A stretch of DNA of 64,000 bases, from assembly GCA_009911175.1 (NCBI GenBank), contig QXWX01000016.1:29451-93450 (forward strand), read 5' to 3'. Positions within the stretch are counted from its first letter, which is position 1. The number at the start of each line of letters is the position of its first letter. Shown in pieces: positions 23,761 through 32,174 of this stretch. The position numbers were made by a program, and so were the translations under genes. Source of the DNA: Lachnospiraceae bacterium (lineage in GTDB: Bacteria > Bacillota_A > Clostridia > Lachnospirales > Lachnospiraceae). The notes under the pieces were generated by a model. That model had not been told where the DNA came from, did no database searches, and saw only the letters and a program-made list of their open reading frames with translations.

Positions 23761-24285
23761 ATGAGCATCTATACCAAGAAGGGGGACAGCGGGAAGACTT
23801 CGCTGATGGACGGCATCAGCGTGTCCAAGTCCGATGACAGGATCGAACTTCTGGGCACCATTGATGAGCTGAACAGTTCCATTGGGCTGGCAAAGGTCAT
23901 TGCCGATCATCCGCTTTATGACGAACTTGCCAGAAGACAGCAGGAGCTGATGCAGATGATGTCAGGGATCGCCGATCCTCGCAATCCCGACCATCGTTTC
24001 AGTAAGGAAGAAACTCTGATTTTGGAAGAAGGCATTGATCATATGGAGAGCTTGTTTCCAAGAATCAAGGACTCTGTCCTGTACGGCGGCTGTGAACAGT
24101 CCGCACGCCTGGATATGGCACGCGCAGTCGCAAGACGGGCCGAACGGCGGTTCCGGAAGGCAGCCGTGAATTACGGAGCAGATCCGAAGGCAATGCAGTA
24201 TCTGAACCGTTTGTCTGATTACCTTTATGTAGCGGCACGCTATGCCGACTATCTGGTTTCCGCACAGGAGGCGCAGACCTCATGA
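23761..24285 (+). CDS. PduO-type ATP:cob(I)alamin adenosyltransferase
   Basis: 174 residues from the ATG at 23761 (AAGGGG is 8 bases upstream; an ATG at 23755 is too near). SIYTKKGDSGKTSLMDGISVSKSD is the ATP-binding N-terminus, GTIDELNSSIGLAK follows, and GGCEQSARLDMARAVARRAERR with its R..E pair and YLNRLSDYLYVAARYAD form the end of the PduO fold. It attaches the adenosyl group of ATP to reduced cobalamin, making coenzyme B12. The gene stands alone with a long structured leader, and none of the usual B12-riboswitch boxes was seen. Confidence 0.92.
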   Translation: MSIYTKKGDSGKTSLMDGISVSKSDDRIELLGTIDELNSSIGLAKVIADHPLYDELARRQQELMQMMSGIADPRNPDHRFSKEETLILEEGIDHMESLFPRIKDSVLYGGCEQSARLDMARAVARRAERRFRKAAVNYGADPKAMQYLNRLSDYLYVAARYADYLVSAQEAQTS

Positions 24286-24385
24286 CAGGAAAACCTGTGG
24301 AAAACCTGCTCCTGACAGCTTTTCTTCATACTATATAAAAAGGCTGTCATCGACGGTTTTCTACATACAAAAGCATGAATTTGAT

Positions 24386-24426
24386 AAAAAAAGCATCCCC
24401 GCGTCATTCACGGGAGATGCTTTTTT
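24386..24426. terminator. Bidirectional terminator between convergent genes
   Basis: AAAAAAGCATC pairs with GATGCTTTTTT around a short inner stem CCCG/CGGG, giving a T run on both strands. It serves the cobalamin adenosyltransferase (+) and the nucleotidyltransferase (-). Confidence 0.85.
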
Positions 24427-24449
24427 ATATCTCTTCTCTATGATAGATC

Positions 24450-25226
24450 TCATTTTTTCAATACGCTGTAGAAATACTGATTCAGCATTTCCCATGATTT
24501 CTTTTCTTCGTCCTTCAGCGCTGAAACATCCTCATCCATCCTGCTGATGCTTTGTTCTATATAGTCGATCAGTTTTTTATTTCTCTGTGCCTTGCCCAGC
24601 TCTGATGTAGCTCTCTTCTCTTGAAGAAGCTCTAATATGTAATCCTTCCATTGCTCATCCAGCTTCTGCTTCACCAGTTCTTCAAACAGCATGGGCGGCA
24701 TACTGCCCTCCTCCAGCAGCCAATTCGCCAGAAGCATCTGCCTGAGCAGGTAAAAATACTTGATCTGCCAGACTTCGTCATCCCGGAAATACGTCCGAAA
24801 GTCCAGAGATGCCGTGTGAAGATAATTGCGGGCACACTTCTTCACAGAGAAATATTCCGGCAGGATCTTCTGGAGCTCAAGCCCCTCCGGAGTAGACCGG
24901 TAAATCGTCGGCGACGCGAACCACTCATGCACCTCCGGCGTGGACCGGTATACGAGACGCAGGACCCTGCGCAGATCCCACCCTTCCATATCCAGGAGGT
25001 CGTCCTGCTGCGCGTCGATCGAGTCCCGGATCTCCTCCAGTCGTAGATATTCCTTCGGATCTCTTACATATATGAAACGCACATCATAATCACTGTTCGG
25101 GGAGGAAAATCCCCAGGCTCTGCTTCCGGCCTCTACAGCCCAGATGATCCTGACCTGCTCCCGCTGTTCTATTTCTTTTAATTTTGCCCGAATAATCGCA
25201 TCCACTTTCATTCCCTCGCATTTCAT
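24450..25226 (-). CDS. Predicted nucleotidyltransferase (RlaP/YcgL type)
   Basis: 258 residues. AVEAGSRAWGFSSPNSDYDVRFIYVR is the nucleotidyltransferase core: GSR..G then SDYDV with the metal-binding Asp pair. SPEVHEWFASP-like text and KKCARNYLHTASLDFRTYF follow as in the RlaP family (RNA-ligase-associated). The physiological substrate is unknown. Several starts are possible; the ATG at 25226 has AAGGA 7 bases upstream. No RNA ligase gene is near, so it is a solitary member. Confidence 0.8.
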   Translation of the reverse strand: MKCEGMKVDAIIRAKLKEIEQREQVRIIWAVEAGSRAWGFSSPNSDYDVRFIYVRDPKEYLRLEEIRDSIDAQQDDLLDMEGWDLRRVLRLVYRSTPEVHEWFASPTIYRSTPEGLELQKILPEYFSVKKCARNYLHTASLDFRTYFRDDEVWQIKYFYLLRQMLLANWLLEEGSMPPMLFEELVKQKLDEQWKDYILELLQEKRATSELGKAQRNKKLIDYIEQSISRMDEDVSALKDEEKKSWEMLNQYFYSVLKK

Positions 25227-25412
25227 ATTCTGTCCTTCTGTCATTCTAGTATATAGCAGGCAATTTCTAAATGCAATGCTTACATTTTTAAATTTCTGTA
25301 AATTAAAGTTACTGTGTTACTGTTCACACGGTGTCGCGCACTGCCGCACGTCATCCGGCCAATTCAGTGATGAGGCGGGCATCCGGCCAGTAAGTAGCAG
25401 TTGCCGGCATCT

Positions 25413-25937
25413 TTATTCCGCCAGAGTCTCCGGCTCCGGATATGCTCCACCGAAGGTCTCCACAGTCACTTTTTTCATTACCTGCGCTTCCAGAGGCCGG
25501 TCCTGATAATCCGTCGCGGTCTCCGCAATCCGATCGACCACGTCCATTCCCTCCGTCACTTTTCCAAATGCCGCATATGCCCCGTCCAGATGGGATGACT
25601 TCTTATGCATAATGAAAAACTGGGAGCCTGCGGAATCCGGATGCATGGCACGTGCCATGGACAGCACTCCCGCGTCATGCTCCAGAAGATTCTCAAATCC
25701 GTTCTGTGAAAACTCTCCCCGGATGCTGTAGCCGGGACCACCCATACCGGTTCCGTCCGGACATCCGCCCTGAATCATAAAGCCGCTGATCACGCGGTGA
25801 AAGATCAATCCGTCGTAATACCCTTTCTTTACAAGGGAAATAAAATTCCGAACCGTGTTGGCCGCAATCTCCGGATACAGCTCTGCTTTCATGATATCGC
25901 CGTTCTCCATCTCAAATGTAACAACTGGATTCGCCAT
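25413..25937 (-). CDS. Cyclophilin-type peptidyl-prolyl isomerase
   Basis: 174 residues with the cyclophilin core: FISLVKKGYYDGLIFHRVISGFMIQGGCPDGTG (active-site arginine in FHRV), GVLSMARAMHPDSAGSQFFIM and HLDGAYAAFGKVTEGMDVVD. No signal peptide, so cytosolic. It speeds cis-trans isomerisation of Xaa-Pro bonds during folding. It is a single gene, convergent with nothing and separated from msmX by a divergent promoter region. Confidence 0.95.
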   Translation of the reverse strand: MANPVVTFEMENGDIMKAELYPEIAANTVRNFISLVKKGYYDGLIFHRVISGFMIQGGCPDGTGMGGPGYSIRGEFSQNGFENLLEHDAGVLSMARAMHPDSAGSQFFIMHKKSSHLDGAYAAFGKVTEGMDVVDRIAETATDYQDRPLEAQVMKKVTVETFGGAYPEPETLAE

Positions 25938-26120
25938 AGTCTTGTCCTCTTTTCCTTTTTATGTTTTCTTTGATTTTTGCTGAACAGTCCGTACCTATTG
26001 TAACGAAAAATCTGCCCCGCGTCAATTTATGTTTTTCAAATAAAACAATCCGCCTCATGATTTTTGCCTGCTCTGGTTGAAATGTACATATCTTTTTCTT
26101 TTTTTTAGTTACTTGTTATA

Positions 26121-26149
26121 TTGCCTGTTTTTCCATTCTCCGATATACT
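26121..26149 (+). promoter_or_regulatory. Sigma-A promoter of msmX
   Basis: TTGCCT (26121-26126) and TATACT (26144-26149) are separated by 17 bases, 48 bases before the ATG. AAGGAGG precedes the start with good spacing. Confidence 0.65.
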
Positions 26150-26196
26150 AAGTCCAGAAACAAACGAAAAACATTTTCTTAAGGAGGCTATTTAAA

Positions 26197-27309
26197 ATGG
26201 CAAGTTTATCATTAAAGGGGATTCAGAAAATTTATCCTAACGGATTTCATGCAGTGCAGGATTTTAATCTTGAGATTGAAGATAAGGAATTTATCATCTT
26301 CGTAGGACCTTCAGGATGTGGAAAGTCTACCACACTTCGTATGGTAGCTGGTCTGGAAGATATCTCCGGCGGTACTCTTACGATCGACGGCAAGGTTATG
26401 AACGACGTTGAGCCGAAGGATCGTGATATCGCAATGGTATTCCAGAACTACGCTCTGTATCCGCATATGACAGTATATGACAACATGGCTTTCGGTCTGA
26501 AGCTTCGTAAAGTACCGAAGGATGAGATTGACAAGAAGGTTCGTGAAGCCGCAAGGATTCTTGACCTGGATAAGCTGCTTGACCGTAAGCCGAAGGCTCT
26601 TTCCGGTGGTCAGAGACAGCGTGTTGCCATGGGACGTGCCATTGTACGTAATCCTAAGGTATTCCTGATGGATGAGCCTCTTTCAAACCTGGATGCTAAG
26701 CTGAGAGTTCAGATGCGTATCGAGATCTCCAAGATCCATGAGAGCCTGGGCGCAACCATCATCTACGTAACGCATGACCAGACAGAGGCTATGACCCTTG
26801 GTACCAGGATTGTTGTTATGAAGGACGGTATCGTACAGCAGGTAGATACTCCTCAGAACCTTTACAATACACCTTGCAACCTGTTCGTAGCAGGCTTCAT
26901 CGGATCACCGCAGATGAACTTCCTGGATGCAGTTGTCAACATTTCCGGCAATGACGTTTCTCTGAAGGTCGGCGATTATGTATTGAAGGTACCGGAGAAT
27001 AAGAAGCAGGCTCTGATCAAGGGCAATTACAATGGAAAGACCGTTGTTCTTGGTATCCGTCCGGAGGATGTACATGATTCCGAAGAATTTATCGCTGCAA
27101 ATCCTGACAGTGTTGTGGAATCTACCGTTAAGGTTTATGAACTGCTCGGCGCAGAAGTATATCTGTATTTCGATGTAGCAGGAACTCAGATGACCGCGCG
27201 TGTTAACTCACGTACACCGCTGAGAACCGGCGACAAGGCTGTATTTGCACTGGAAATGGATCGGATCCATCTCTTTGACAAAGAAACAGAGTTGACTATT
27301 ACAAACTAG
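26197..27309 (+). CDS. msmX: MsmX/UgpC-type sugar ABC transporter ATPase
   Basis: 370 residues. Walker A GPSGCGKST, Q loop QNYALYPHM, signature LSGGQRQRVAMGRA, Walker B VFLMDEPLSNLDA and the H loop YVTHDQTEAM are all present, followed by a C-terminal TOBE-like regulatory region (GIRPEDV) as in MalK. Such ATPases often serve several carbohydrate importers encoded elsewhere; no permease or binding protein lies beside it. Codon choice is strongly biased (CGT, GAC, CTG), pointing to high expression. Confidence 0.92.
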   Translation: MASLSLKGIQKIYPNGFHAVQDFNLEIEDKEFIIFVGPSGCGKSTTLRMVAGLEDISGGTLTIDGKVMNDVEPKDRDIAMVFQNYALYPHMTVYDNMAFGLKLRKVPKDEIDKKVREAARILDLDKLLDRKPKALSGGQRQRVAMGRAIVRNPKVFLMDEPLSNLDAKLRVQMRIEISKIHESLGATIIYVTHDQTEAMTLGTRIVVMKDGIVQQVDTPQNLYNTPCNLFVAGFIGSPQMNFLDAVVNISGNDVSLKVGDYVLKVPENKKQALIKGNYNGKTVVLGIRPEDVHDSEEFIAANPDSVVESTVKVYELLGAEVYLYFDVAGTQMTARVNSRTPLRTGDKAVFALEMDRIHLFDKETELTITN

Positions 27310-27354
27310 TAGTTTAAAATAAGAATAGCAGCTTACGCTTCGGCGTGGCAAAAT

Positions 27355-27382
27355 AAAAGGCTGTACAGTGTACAGCCTTTTT
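27355..27382 (+). terminator. Terminator of msmX
   Basis: AAAAGGCTGTAC pairs with GTACAGCCTTTTT, with a 2-base loop and a closing T run, 45 bases after the stop. Confidence 0.85.
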
Positions 27383-27462
27383 CATATTACGAATTGTTCC
27401 CGGCAGGCCGCAGACCTGCCGCGCCGAACAGCTGCCCTATGACGAACTCACGGAGGAGGATC

Positions 27463-28380
27463 ATGGAATATACGACACAGCTGAACTCCGCTGTCAATGA
27501 ACTGCAGCGGATCACCGGTATCAGACTGGAAGTTTCGGCAGACTCCGCCCAGGATGAGGAACGTGCTTTAAAGCAGCTCCGATGCCTGTGCAATGCCTAC
27601 AAGGAAAAATTTAATAAAAATCATTTTCTGAAAAACCTCATGACCGGAAGTGTTTCTCCCGTAGAAGCAATGGAGGACGCGCTGCGTCTGCATATCGCTC
27701 CAGAGGAACCGCGTATCCTTTTTCTTCTGGAGAAGAAAGGTCCGCTGAATGATACGGTAAAGGAGATTCTGAAGAATCTGTTTCCTTCTCAGACTAAGGC
27801 GTATCTGATTCCCATGACAGAATGCGGCGTTGCCATACTCCGCCCGGTAAAAGCCGCGGAATCCGAACAGGAGATCTCACAGCTCGCCCACATGATCGTG
27901 GATACTCTGAACGCGGAAGCCCTGACTCAGGTGTGGGTGGCATACAGCGGCGTGATCGGCCATCTTACCGATCTTGCCGGTGCCTGGCAGGAAACCAGTC
28001 TGGCATTGAAGGTGGGAAAGCTTTTCTATTCAGAGCAGACCGTATTTCCCTATAATCGGCTGGGGATCGGAAGGCTGATCTACCGGCTTCCTGTTCCGAT
28101 CTGCGAGGGCTTTTTAAAAGAACTGTTTGGAAACGATATACCGGATTCCATGGATGAAGAAACTATGGCAACTATCAACCGCTTTCTTCATAATAATCTG
28201 AATATCGCGGAGACCTCACGTCAGCTCCATATGCACCGCAACACACTGATCTACCGTTTGGATCAGGTGGAAAAACGCACGGGACTGGATCTCCGCAGAT
28301 TTGAGGATGCCATGACCTTTAAGATTGCGTCCCTGGTGATGAATTATTTACAGACAGAAAGGAACTCAGAACATGAATGA
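27463..28380 (+). CDS. PucR/CdaR-family transcriptional regulator
   Basis: 305 residues. The C-terminal end has the PucR helix-turn-helix: FLHNNLNIAETSRQLHMHRNTLIYRLDQVEKRTGLDLR followed by FEDAMTFKIASLV. The N-terminal and central parts (LAGAWQETSLALKVGKLF) resemble the GGDEF-like middle domain of CdaR. Ligands for this group are often diacids or purine products, but nothing here tells which. GGAGGAGGATC stands before the ATG at 27463. Its last 8 bases overlap the next gene, so they are likely cotranslated. Confidence 0.88.
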   Translation: MEYTTQLNSAVNELQRITGIRLEVSADSAQDEERALKQLRCLCNAYKEKFNKNHFLKNLMTGSVSPVEAMEDALRLHIAPEEPRILFLLEKKGPLNDTVKEILKNLFPSQTKAYLIPMTECGVAILRPVKAAESEQEISQLAHMIVDTLNAEALTQVWVAYSGVIGHLTDLAGAWQETSLALKVGKLFYSEQTVFPYNRLGIGRLIYRLPVPICEGFLKELFGNDIPDSMDEETMATINRFLHNNLNIAETSRQLHMHRNTLIYRLDQVEKRTGLDLRRFEDAMTFKIASLVMNYLQTERNSEHE

Positions 28381-28873
28381 TGCTTTTTATGAACAACTTG
28401 TAACCAGGAAAACCAAGCCTCTGGATATATTGATCCGCATCCTGATCATTGTCTTCATTGCTGCGGTCGCAGTTGTAGGGACTTTGTTCATTGGTTTTCT
28501 CGCTTTTTTCATTGCCGTACTTCTGGCAATGGGCGCATACTATTTTATTTTCCCGCGTCTCAATGTCGAATATGAGTATACTCTTTTAAACTACGACATT
28601 GATGTTGCCGCCATTTTCAGCAAGGAAAAGCGGAAAAATATCACATCCTTTGATATCCGTCAGGCCGAGATCATTGCACCGAAGGGTTCTCCCAGACTGA
28701 ATTCTTATCACCCCAATAAGACTCAGGACTTCTCTTCCGGCAATGCGGACGCGAAGGTTTACGCAGTCATGATCCCGCTGGAACAGGGTGTCAGTTGTAT
28801 CTATATGGAACCGGATCGGAAGATGCTGAATCATATGAAATCCTGGACCGGGATGAAGCTCTACGAAGACTGA
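28373..28873 (+). CDS. Unknown membrane protein (DUF6106-like)
   Basis: 166 residues with two adjacent membrane helices (ILIRILIIVFIAAVAVVGTLFIGFLAFFIAVLLAMGAYYFIF, residues about 20-61) and a cytosolic beta-rich domain beginning NVEYEYTLLNYDIDVAAIFSKEKRKN. From memory, this layout fits the conserved Lachnospiraceae family named DUF6106; I could not search to confirm. It overlaps the regulator gene by 8 bases. Function unknown. Confidence 0.6.
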   Translation: MNDAFYEQLVTRKTKPLDILIRILIIVFIAAVAVVGTLFIGFLAFFIAVLLAMGAYYFIFPRLNVEYEYTLLNYDIDVAAIFSKEKRKNITSFDIRQAEIIAPKGSPRLNSYHPNKTQDFSSGNADAKVYAVMIPLEQGVSCIYMEPDRKMLNHMKSWTGMKLYED

Positions 28874-28889
28874 TCTGCAGTATGCAAAT

Positions 28890-28987
28890 GGGCGGCCGGA
28901 AAATCCTGTTTATCCGCAATCTATTGTTGTGAAATCTTACGGATCGCAGCAATGGATTGCAGATATACAGTCATTTTCCGGCCGCCC
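28890..28987. terminator. Large cruciform-like terminator between convergent genes
   Basis: GGGCGGCCGGAAAA (28890-28903) pairs with its complement at 28974-28987, and ATCCGCAATC..TTG pairs inside with CAATGGATTGCAGAT. It lies between the convergent DUF6106-like and sirtuin genes and can stop both, though neither side has a long T run. Confidence 0.6.
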
Positions 28988-29021
28988 TTTATATAGGTCA
29001 TATGCGGAAAACCTGACGCAG

Positions 29022-29753
29022 CTATTTTACTTCGATCCGGCTCATGATCTGCCCAATCGACGCAGAGATCGACAGGTCCGCCCTCACCGCGCGGCCTGTA
29101 TCAGATTTGTTGATGACCGCCAGATATTTTCCCCGGAAGTAATCAATAAATCCGGCTGCCGGATAAACGACCAGCGACGTTCCGCCGATGATCATCATAT
29201 CCGCATCCGTGATCGCGCGGATCGCTCCCTGTATCACCTGGGAATCCAGCCCTTCCTCATAAAGTACGACATCCGGCTTGACCAGTCCTCCGCACTTCTC
29301 GCATCTTGGAGCACCGTCTCCGTTTTTTACATATTCGGCATCATAAAACGTATGGCAATCCATACAGTAATTCCGCATAATACTTCCGTGCAGCTCGTAT
29401 ACCACTTTGCTGCCTGCCGCCTGATGCAGCCCGTCAATATTCTGTGTCACAACGGCGGAAAGCTTTCCGGCCTTTTCCAGCTCTGCCAGCTTTAAATGCG
29501 CCGGATTCGGCTTTGCATCCAATATCATCATTTTCTCTTTGTAAAATTCAAAAAAGGCATCCGTGTGGGCCATGAAAAAGCTGTGGCTCACGACCTGTTC
29601 CGGAGAATACTTATATGCCTGATGGTAAATGCCGTCAGCGCTCCGGAAATCCGGGATATTGCTCTCTGTCGATACTCCTGCGCCGCCAAAAAATACGATG
29701 CTTGAGCTTTCATCAATCATTTTCTGCAGCTGCTCTATTTCCTGATCATACAT
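29022..29753 (-). CDS. NAD-dependent protein deacylase (sirtuin, CobB/SrtN type)
   Basis: 243 residues. FFGGAGVSTESNIPDFR is the NAD-binding start, TQNIDGLHQAAGS contains the catalytic neighbourhood (QNID, then YELHGS with the active-site histidine), and C-MD-C...C-EK-C is the zinc knot. It removes acyl groups from lysines using NAD. The start at 29753 has GGGAGG 7 bases upstream; an ATG at 29759 overlaps the stop of the HD-protein gene. The two genes are therefore coupled. Confidence 0.93.
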   Translation of the reverse strand: MYDQEIEQLQKMIDESSSIVFFGGAGVSTESNIPDFRSADGIYHQAYKYSPEQVVSHSFFMAHTDAFFEFYKEKMMILDAKPNPAHLKLAELEKAGKLSAVVTQNIDGLHQAAGSKVVYELHGSIMRNYCMDCHTFYDAEYVKNGDGAPRCEKCGGLVKPDVVLYEEGLDSQVIQGAIRAITDADMMIIGGTSLVVYPAAGFIDYFRGKYLAVINKSDTGRAVRADLSISASIGQIMSRIEVK

Positions 29754-29755
29754 TT

Positions 29756-30373
29756 TCATTCCTCCCGGCAGTCCTCTTCCACATGTCCGCACTCGATATG
29801 CTTCTGAACGATCTCCTTCATACAATTCCATATAGTTTCCGAAGTTTCTTCAATCTTTTCATTCCTCTTATAGATCTGAGATTTTCTCACCTGATGCTCC
29901 TGCCAGCTGAGCCCGCCAGAAGCGTCATTCAAAAGGAGAGGCTGGAAGTTATCCAGCAGATGCGCGTACTTTCCTTCCGGAGACTCGTAGGCTTCAAATT
30001 CCTCCCAGAGCTCACGGAAATACTTCCCCTGGTCCTCCGGCAGAAGGCCGAAGATCCGGTCAGCCGCGGCCTCCTCCCGTGCCCGCTTTGTTTCTGCTCC
30101 CGCGTCATCATATGCATAGGTATCTCCTGCGTCGATCTCCACCAGATCATGGATCAGGACCATGAGCATGACCTTGCTGACATCCACCGGCTTCTCCGCA
30201 TATTCCTGGAGCAGATATGCCATCAATGCAATATGCCAGGAATGCTCTGCATCATTTTCCTTTCGTCCCGCGTCCGCCAGATAGGTCTGACGGAAGATAT
30301 TCTTCACCTTATCAATCTCTACAATAAAACGGATCTGCTTTTCCAGCCTTTCCAGCTGCTGATTTTTCTCCAT
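29756..30373 (-). CDS. HD-domain phosphohydrolase (YfbR/HDDC2-like)
   Basis: 205 residues. ENDAEHSWHIALM, VLIHDLVEIDAGDTYAYD and the spacing H..HD..D fit the HD-domain nucleotidases of the HDDC2/YfbR group, which cut 5'-deoxynucleoside monophosphates. The active-site residues (His in AEHSW, HD in LIHDLVE) are intact. The start at 30373 has AAGGAG upstream; longer starts run back into the terminator at 30462-30487 and are unlikely. It is cotranscribed with the sirtuin gene. Confidence 0.85.
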   Translation of the reverse strand: MEKNQQLERLEKQIRFIVEIDKVKNIFRQTYLADAGRKENDAEHSWHIALMAYLLQEYAEKPVDVSKVMLMVLIHDLVEIDAGDTYAYDDAGAETKRAREEAAADRIFGLLPEDQGKYFRELWEEFEAYESPEGKYAHLLDNFQPLLLNDASGGLSWQEHQVRKSQIYKRNEKIEETSETIWNCMKEIVQKHIECGHVEEDCREE

Positions 30374-30461
30374 CTCTCTCTCCTTCATATTCAAAAATAC
30401 TGACCGGTATGTAGCGTCCGGTCTCCTTAACGTACCCCCGAACATTTTTCCCTCTGTATAG

Positions 30462-30487
30462 AAAAAACAGGCCTTTTCAGCCTGTTC
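30462..30487 (-). terminator. Terminator of the Lys/Ala-rich protein gene
   Basis: A GAACAGGC / GCCTGTT stem is followed on the minus strand by six T. It lies between the Lys/Ala-rich protein gene and the HD-domain gene. Confidence 0.85.
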
Positions 30488-30496
30488 GCCCAATTG

Positions 30497-31072
30497 TTAC
30501 AGTTCTATCTTACCGCTTGTATCGTCATTTACTACATAGTAAGCAGCTGATTCCTCCGGCTTCAGATAGATCTTCACTTCCTTCATGTCACCGACCTTAT
30601 TCTTCAGAACCTTGGTCCATACTTCCTTGACCTTCTGGAAGATCTCTTTTTCAGTAAATTCCTTGCCGTCAAACTGAAGGAACATCTCGGTCTTCACTTC
30701 CGCCTTCGCAGAAGTCTTCTTTGCTGCCGTCTTCTTCTCCACAGTTTTCTTTGCTGCCGGTTTCTTCTCTGCCTTTGCAGGCTTTTCTTCTACAAGGACT
30801 CCTGCCTTGGTCTCAATTGCTTTTGTAGTATCTTTTTTTGTTCCGATTGCTTTTGGTACCGGCTTCGGCTCTGCTTTCTTCTTCTCCGATGTCTTTTCCG
30901 CTGCTGCCTTCTTCTCCGCTGTCTTCTTTTCCGTTGTCTTCTTTTCCGTTGTCTTCACCTCAGCCGCTTTCGCCTCTGATTTTTCTTCGGTTACTTCTGT
31001 TGCCTTTACTTCCTTTGCAGACGTACTTTCCGCTGCTTTTGTTGATTTAGTTGATTTTGTTCTCGATGCCAT
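30497..31072 (-). CDS. Lys/Ala-rich repeat protein with conserved C-terminal domain (DUF6465-like)
   Basis: 191 residues. Residues 1-130 are a histone-H1-like tail built of repeats such as TEKKTTEKKTAEKKAAAEK and KPAAKKTVEKKTAAKKT, very rich in Lys, Ala, Thr and Glu. The last 60 residues form a compact domain: MFLQFDGKEFTEKEIFQKVKEVW and EVKIYLKPEESAAYYVVND. I recall this domain as DUF6465 of Lachnospiraceae, without a known role. The tail could bind DNA or polyphosphate, as basic tails do, but Glu is also frequent. AGGAGGGAG precedes the ATG. Confidence 0.65.
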   Translation of the reverse strand: MASRTKSTKSTKAAESTSAKEVKATEVTEEKSEAKAAEVKTTEKKTTEKKTAEKKAAAEKTSEKKKAEPKPVPKAIGTKKDTTKAIETKAGVLVEEKPAKAEKKPAAKKTVEKKTAAKKTSAKAEVKTEMFLQFDGKEFTEKEIFQKVKEVWTKVLKNKVGDMKEVKIYLKPEESAAYYVVNDDTSGKIEL

Positions 31073-31196
31073 AATTGCTCCCTCCTAAAAACACTCAAGT
31101 ATCAACTTCCTTTATAACTGCTGCCACAAAGTCCGTTTGTCGCACTATTACGTTACTTTTAATATACTGAGTAGTAAAACACTCTATGACGGGTCT

Positions 31197-31225
31197 ATTA
31201 TACATCATTTTCTGTAAAAGGTCAA
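31197..31225 (-). promoter_or_regulatory. Sigma-A promoter of the Lys/Ala-rich protein gene
   Basis: On the minus strand TTGACC (31220-31225) and TATAAT (31197-31202) are spaced by 17 bases, giving a leader of about 115 bases. Confidence 0.7.
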
Positions 31226-31228
31226 ATC

Positions 31229-32098
31229 CTATGCCAAAATTATCTCATATGATTTTATAAAGACTTCATTTTTCGGCAGCCGAATGATTCCCGGCTTCTT
31301 TGAAATCTCCTCCGCAAAGCCAAAATTGTCGCATCTTCCTTCCCATGGTTCCAAGCAGACAAAGGGCGCGTCCTTGACCGACCAGATCCCGAAATTCGGA
31401 AATCCTTCACACCGCATGCCCACATAAGGTGTTCCATCCTTTCTGCACAGCCATACCTCTTCAAACTGTCCGCCGTCAAAGATCAGCGCATCCCTCAGGA
31501 ACATCTCCTCTGTGACCGGACACATCCCGTCTGTCAGCTCCAGTGTATACGTCTGATCCGGCACACCGGTTCCTGTATTCGGATCCACCAATATGTAAGT
31601 AAGAGATTCTTTTCCAGGAAATTTCAAAAGATAATCTTCCTTTTTTTCTCCCTTTTCAGCAAAACGGAAAGCCGGGTGCCCGCCGATGGTAAAGTACATG
31701 ATCTTTTCGGAACAGTTTTTCACCTTCCACTCCACCTTCAGATTCTTTCCTTTGAGAGTATAAGTGATGTACAATTCAAAATCATATGGATAAACCTTTT
31801 TCGTCTCCTCCGAAGAGGCCAGACGAAATGATGCCGCATCCGCAGAAGATGATACACAGGTAAATACGCTGTCCCTTGCAAATCCGTGCTGCACTGTAGG
31901 AAATTTATTTCCTTCGATCAGCACCTCGTTCCCATATGTTTTTCCGACATTCGGGAAAAGGACCGGAGAATGGCGCTTCCAAAAGGAAGGATTCCCTTCC
32001 CATAAAATATCTGTGTTCTTCTCTCTGTCAGAAATTCCTGTAACCTCTGCGCCAAGCTCCGCGATCTCTACGCTGAGGACTTCATTTTCCAATTTCAT
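31229..32098 (-). CDS. Aldose 1-epimerase family protein (LacX-like)
   Basis: 289 residues. The beta-sandwich galactose-mutarotase fold is indicated by AELGAEVTGI, DILWEGNPSFWKRHSPVLFPNVGK, VQHGFARDSVF with the catalytic His, TIGGHPAFRF with the second His, and CLEPWEGRCDN with the catalytic Glu. The family interconverts sugar anomers, and LacX members are of uncertain substrate. AAGGAGG lies 8 bases before the ATG at 32098. Confidence 0.9.
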   Translation of the reverse strand: MKLENEVLSVEIAELGAEVTGISDREKNTDILWEGNPSFWKRHSPVLFPNVGKTYGNEVLIEGNKFPTVQHGFARDSVFTCVSSSADAASFRLASSEETKKVYPYDFELYITYTLKGKNLKVEWKVKNCSEKIMYFTIGGHPAFRFAEKGEKKEDYLLKFPGKESLTYILVDPNTGTGVPDQTYTLELTDGMCPVTEEMFLRDALIFDGGQFEEVWLCRKDGTPYVGMRCEGFPNFGIWSVKDAPFVCLEPWEGRCDNFGFAEEISKKPGIIRLPKNEVFIKSYEIILA

Positions 32099-32174
32099 CG
32101 TCTTCTCCTCCTTTTCCCATGCCAGTGCATTCCTTTGAAAGCTTCCGCTGTATATCACGGTTTTGCCTGCGGCT

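Noticed and set aside
23540..23910. Repeats before the cobalamin adenosyltransferase as a CRISPR array
   Set aside because: Only two units, 45 bases apart with no distinct spacers, and no cas genes near.
30807..31088. Hydrophobic Phe/Ser-rich membrane protein on the plus strand
   Set aside because: It is the antisense of the Lys/Glu-rich repeat protein (AAG/GAG codons read as CTT/CTC), with no ribosome-binding site.
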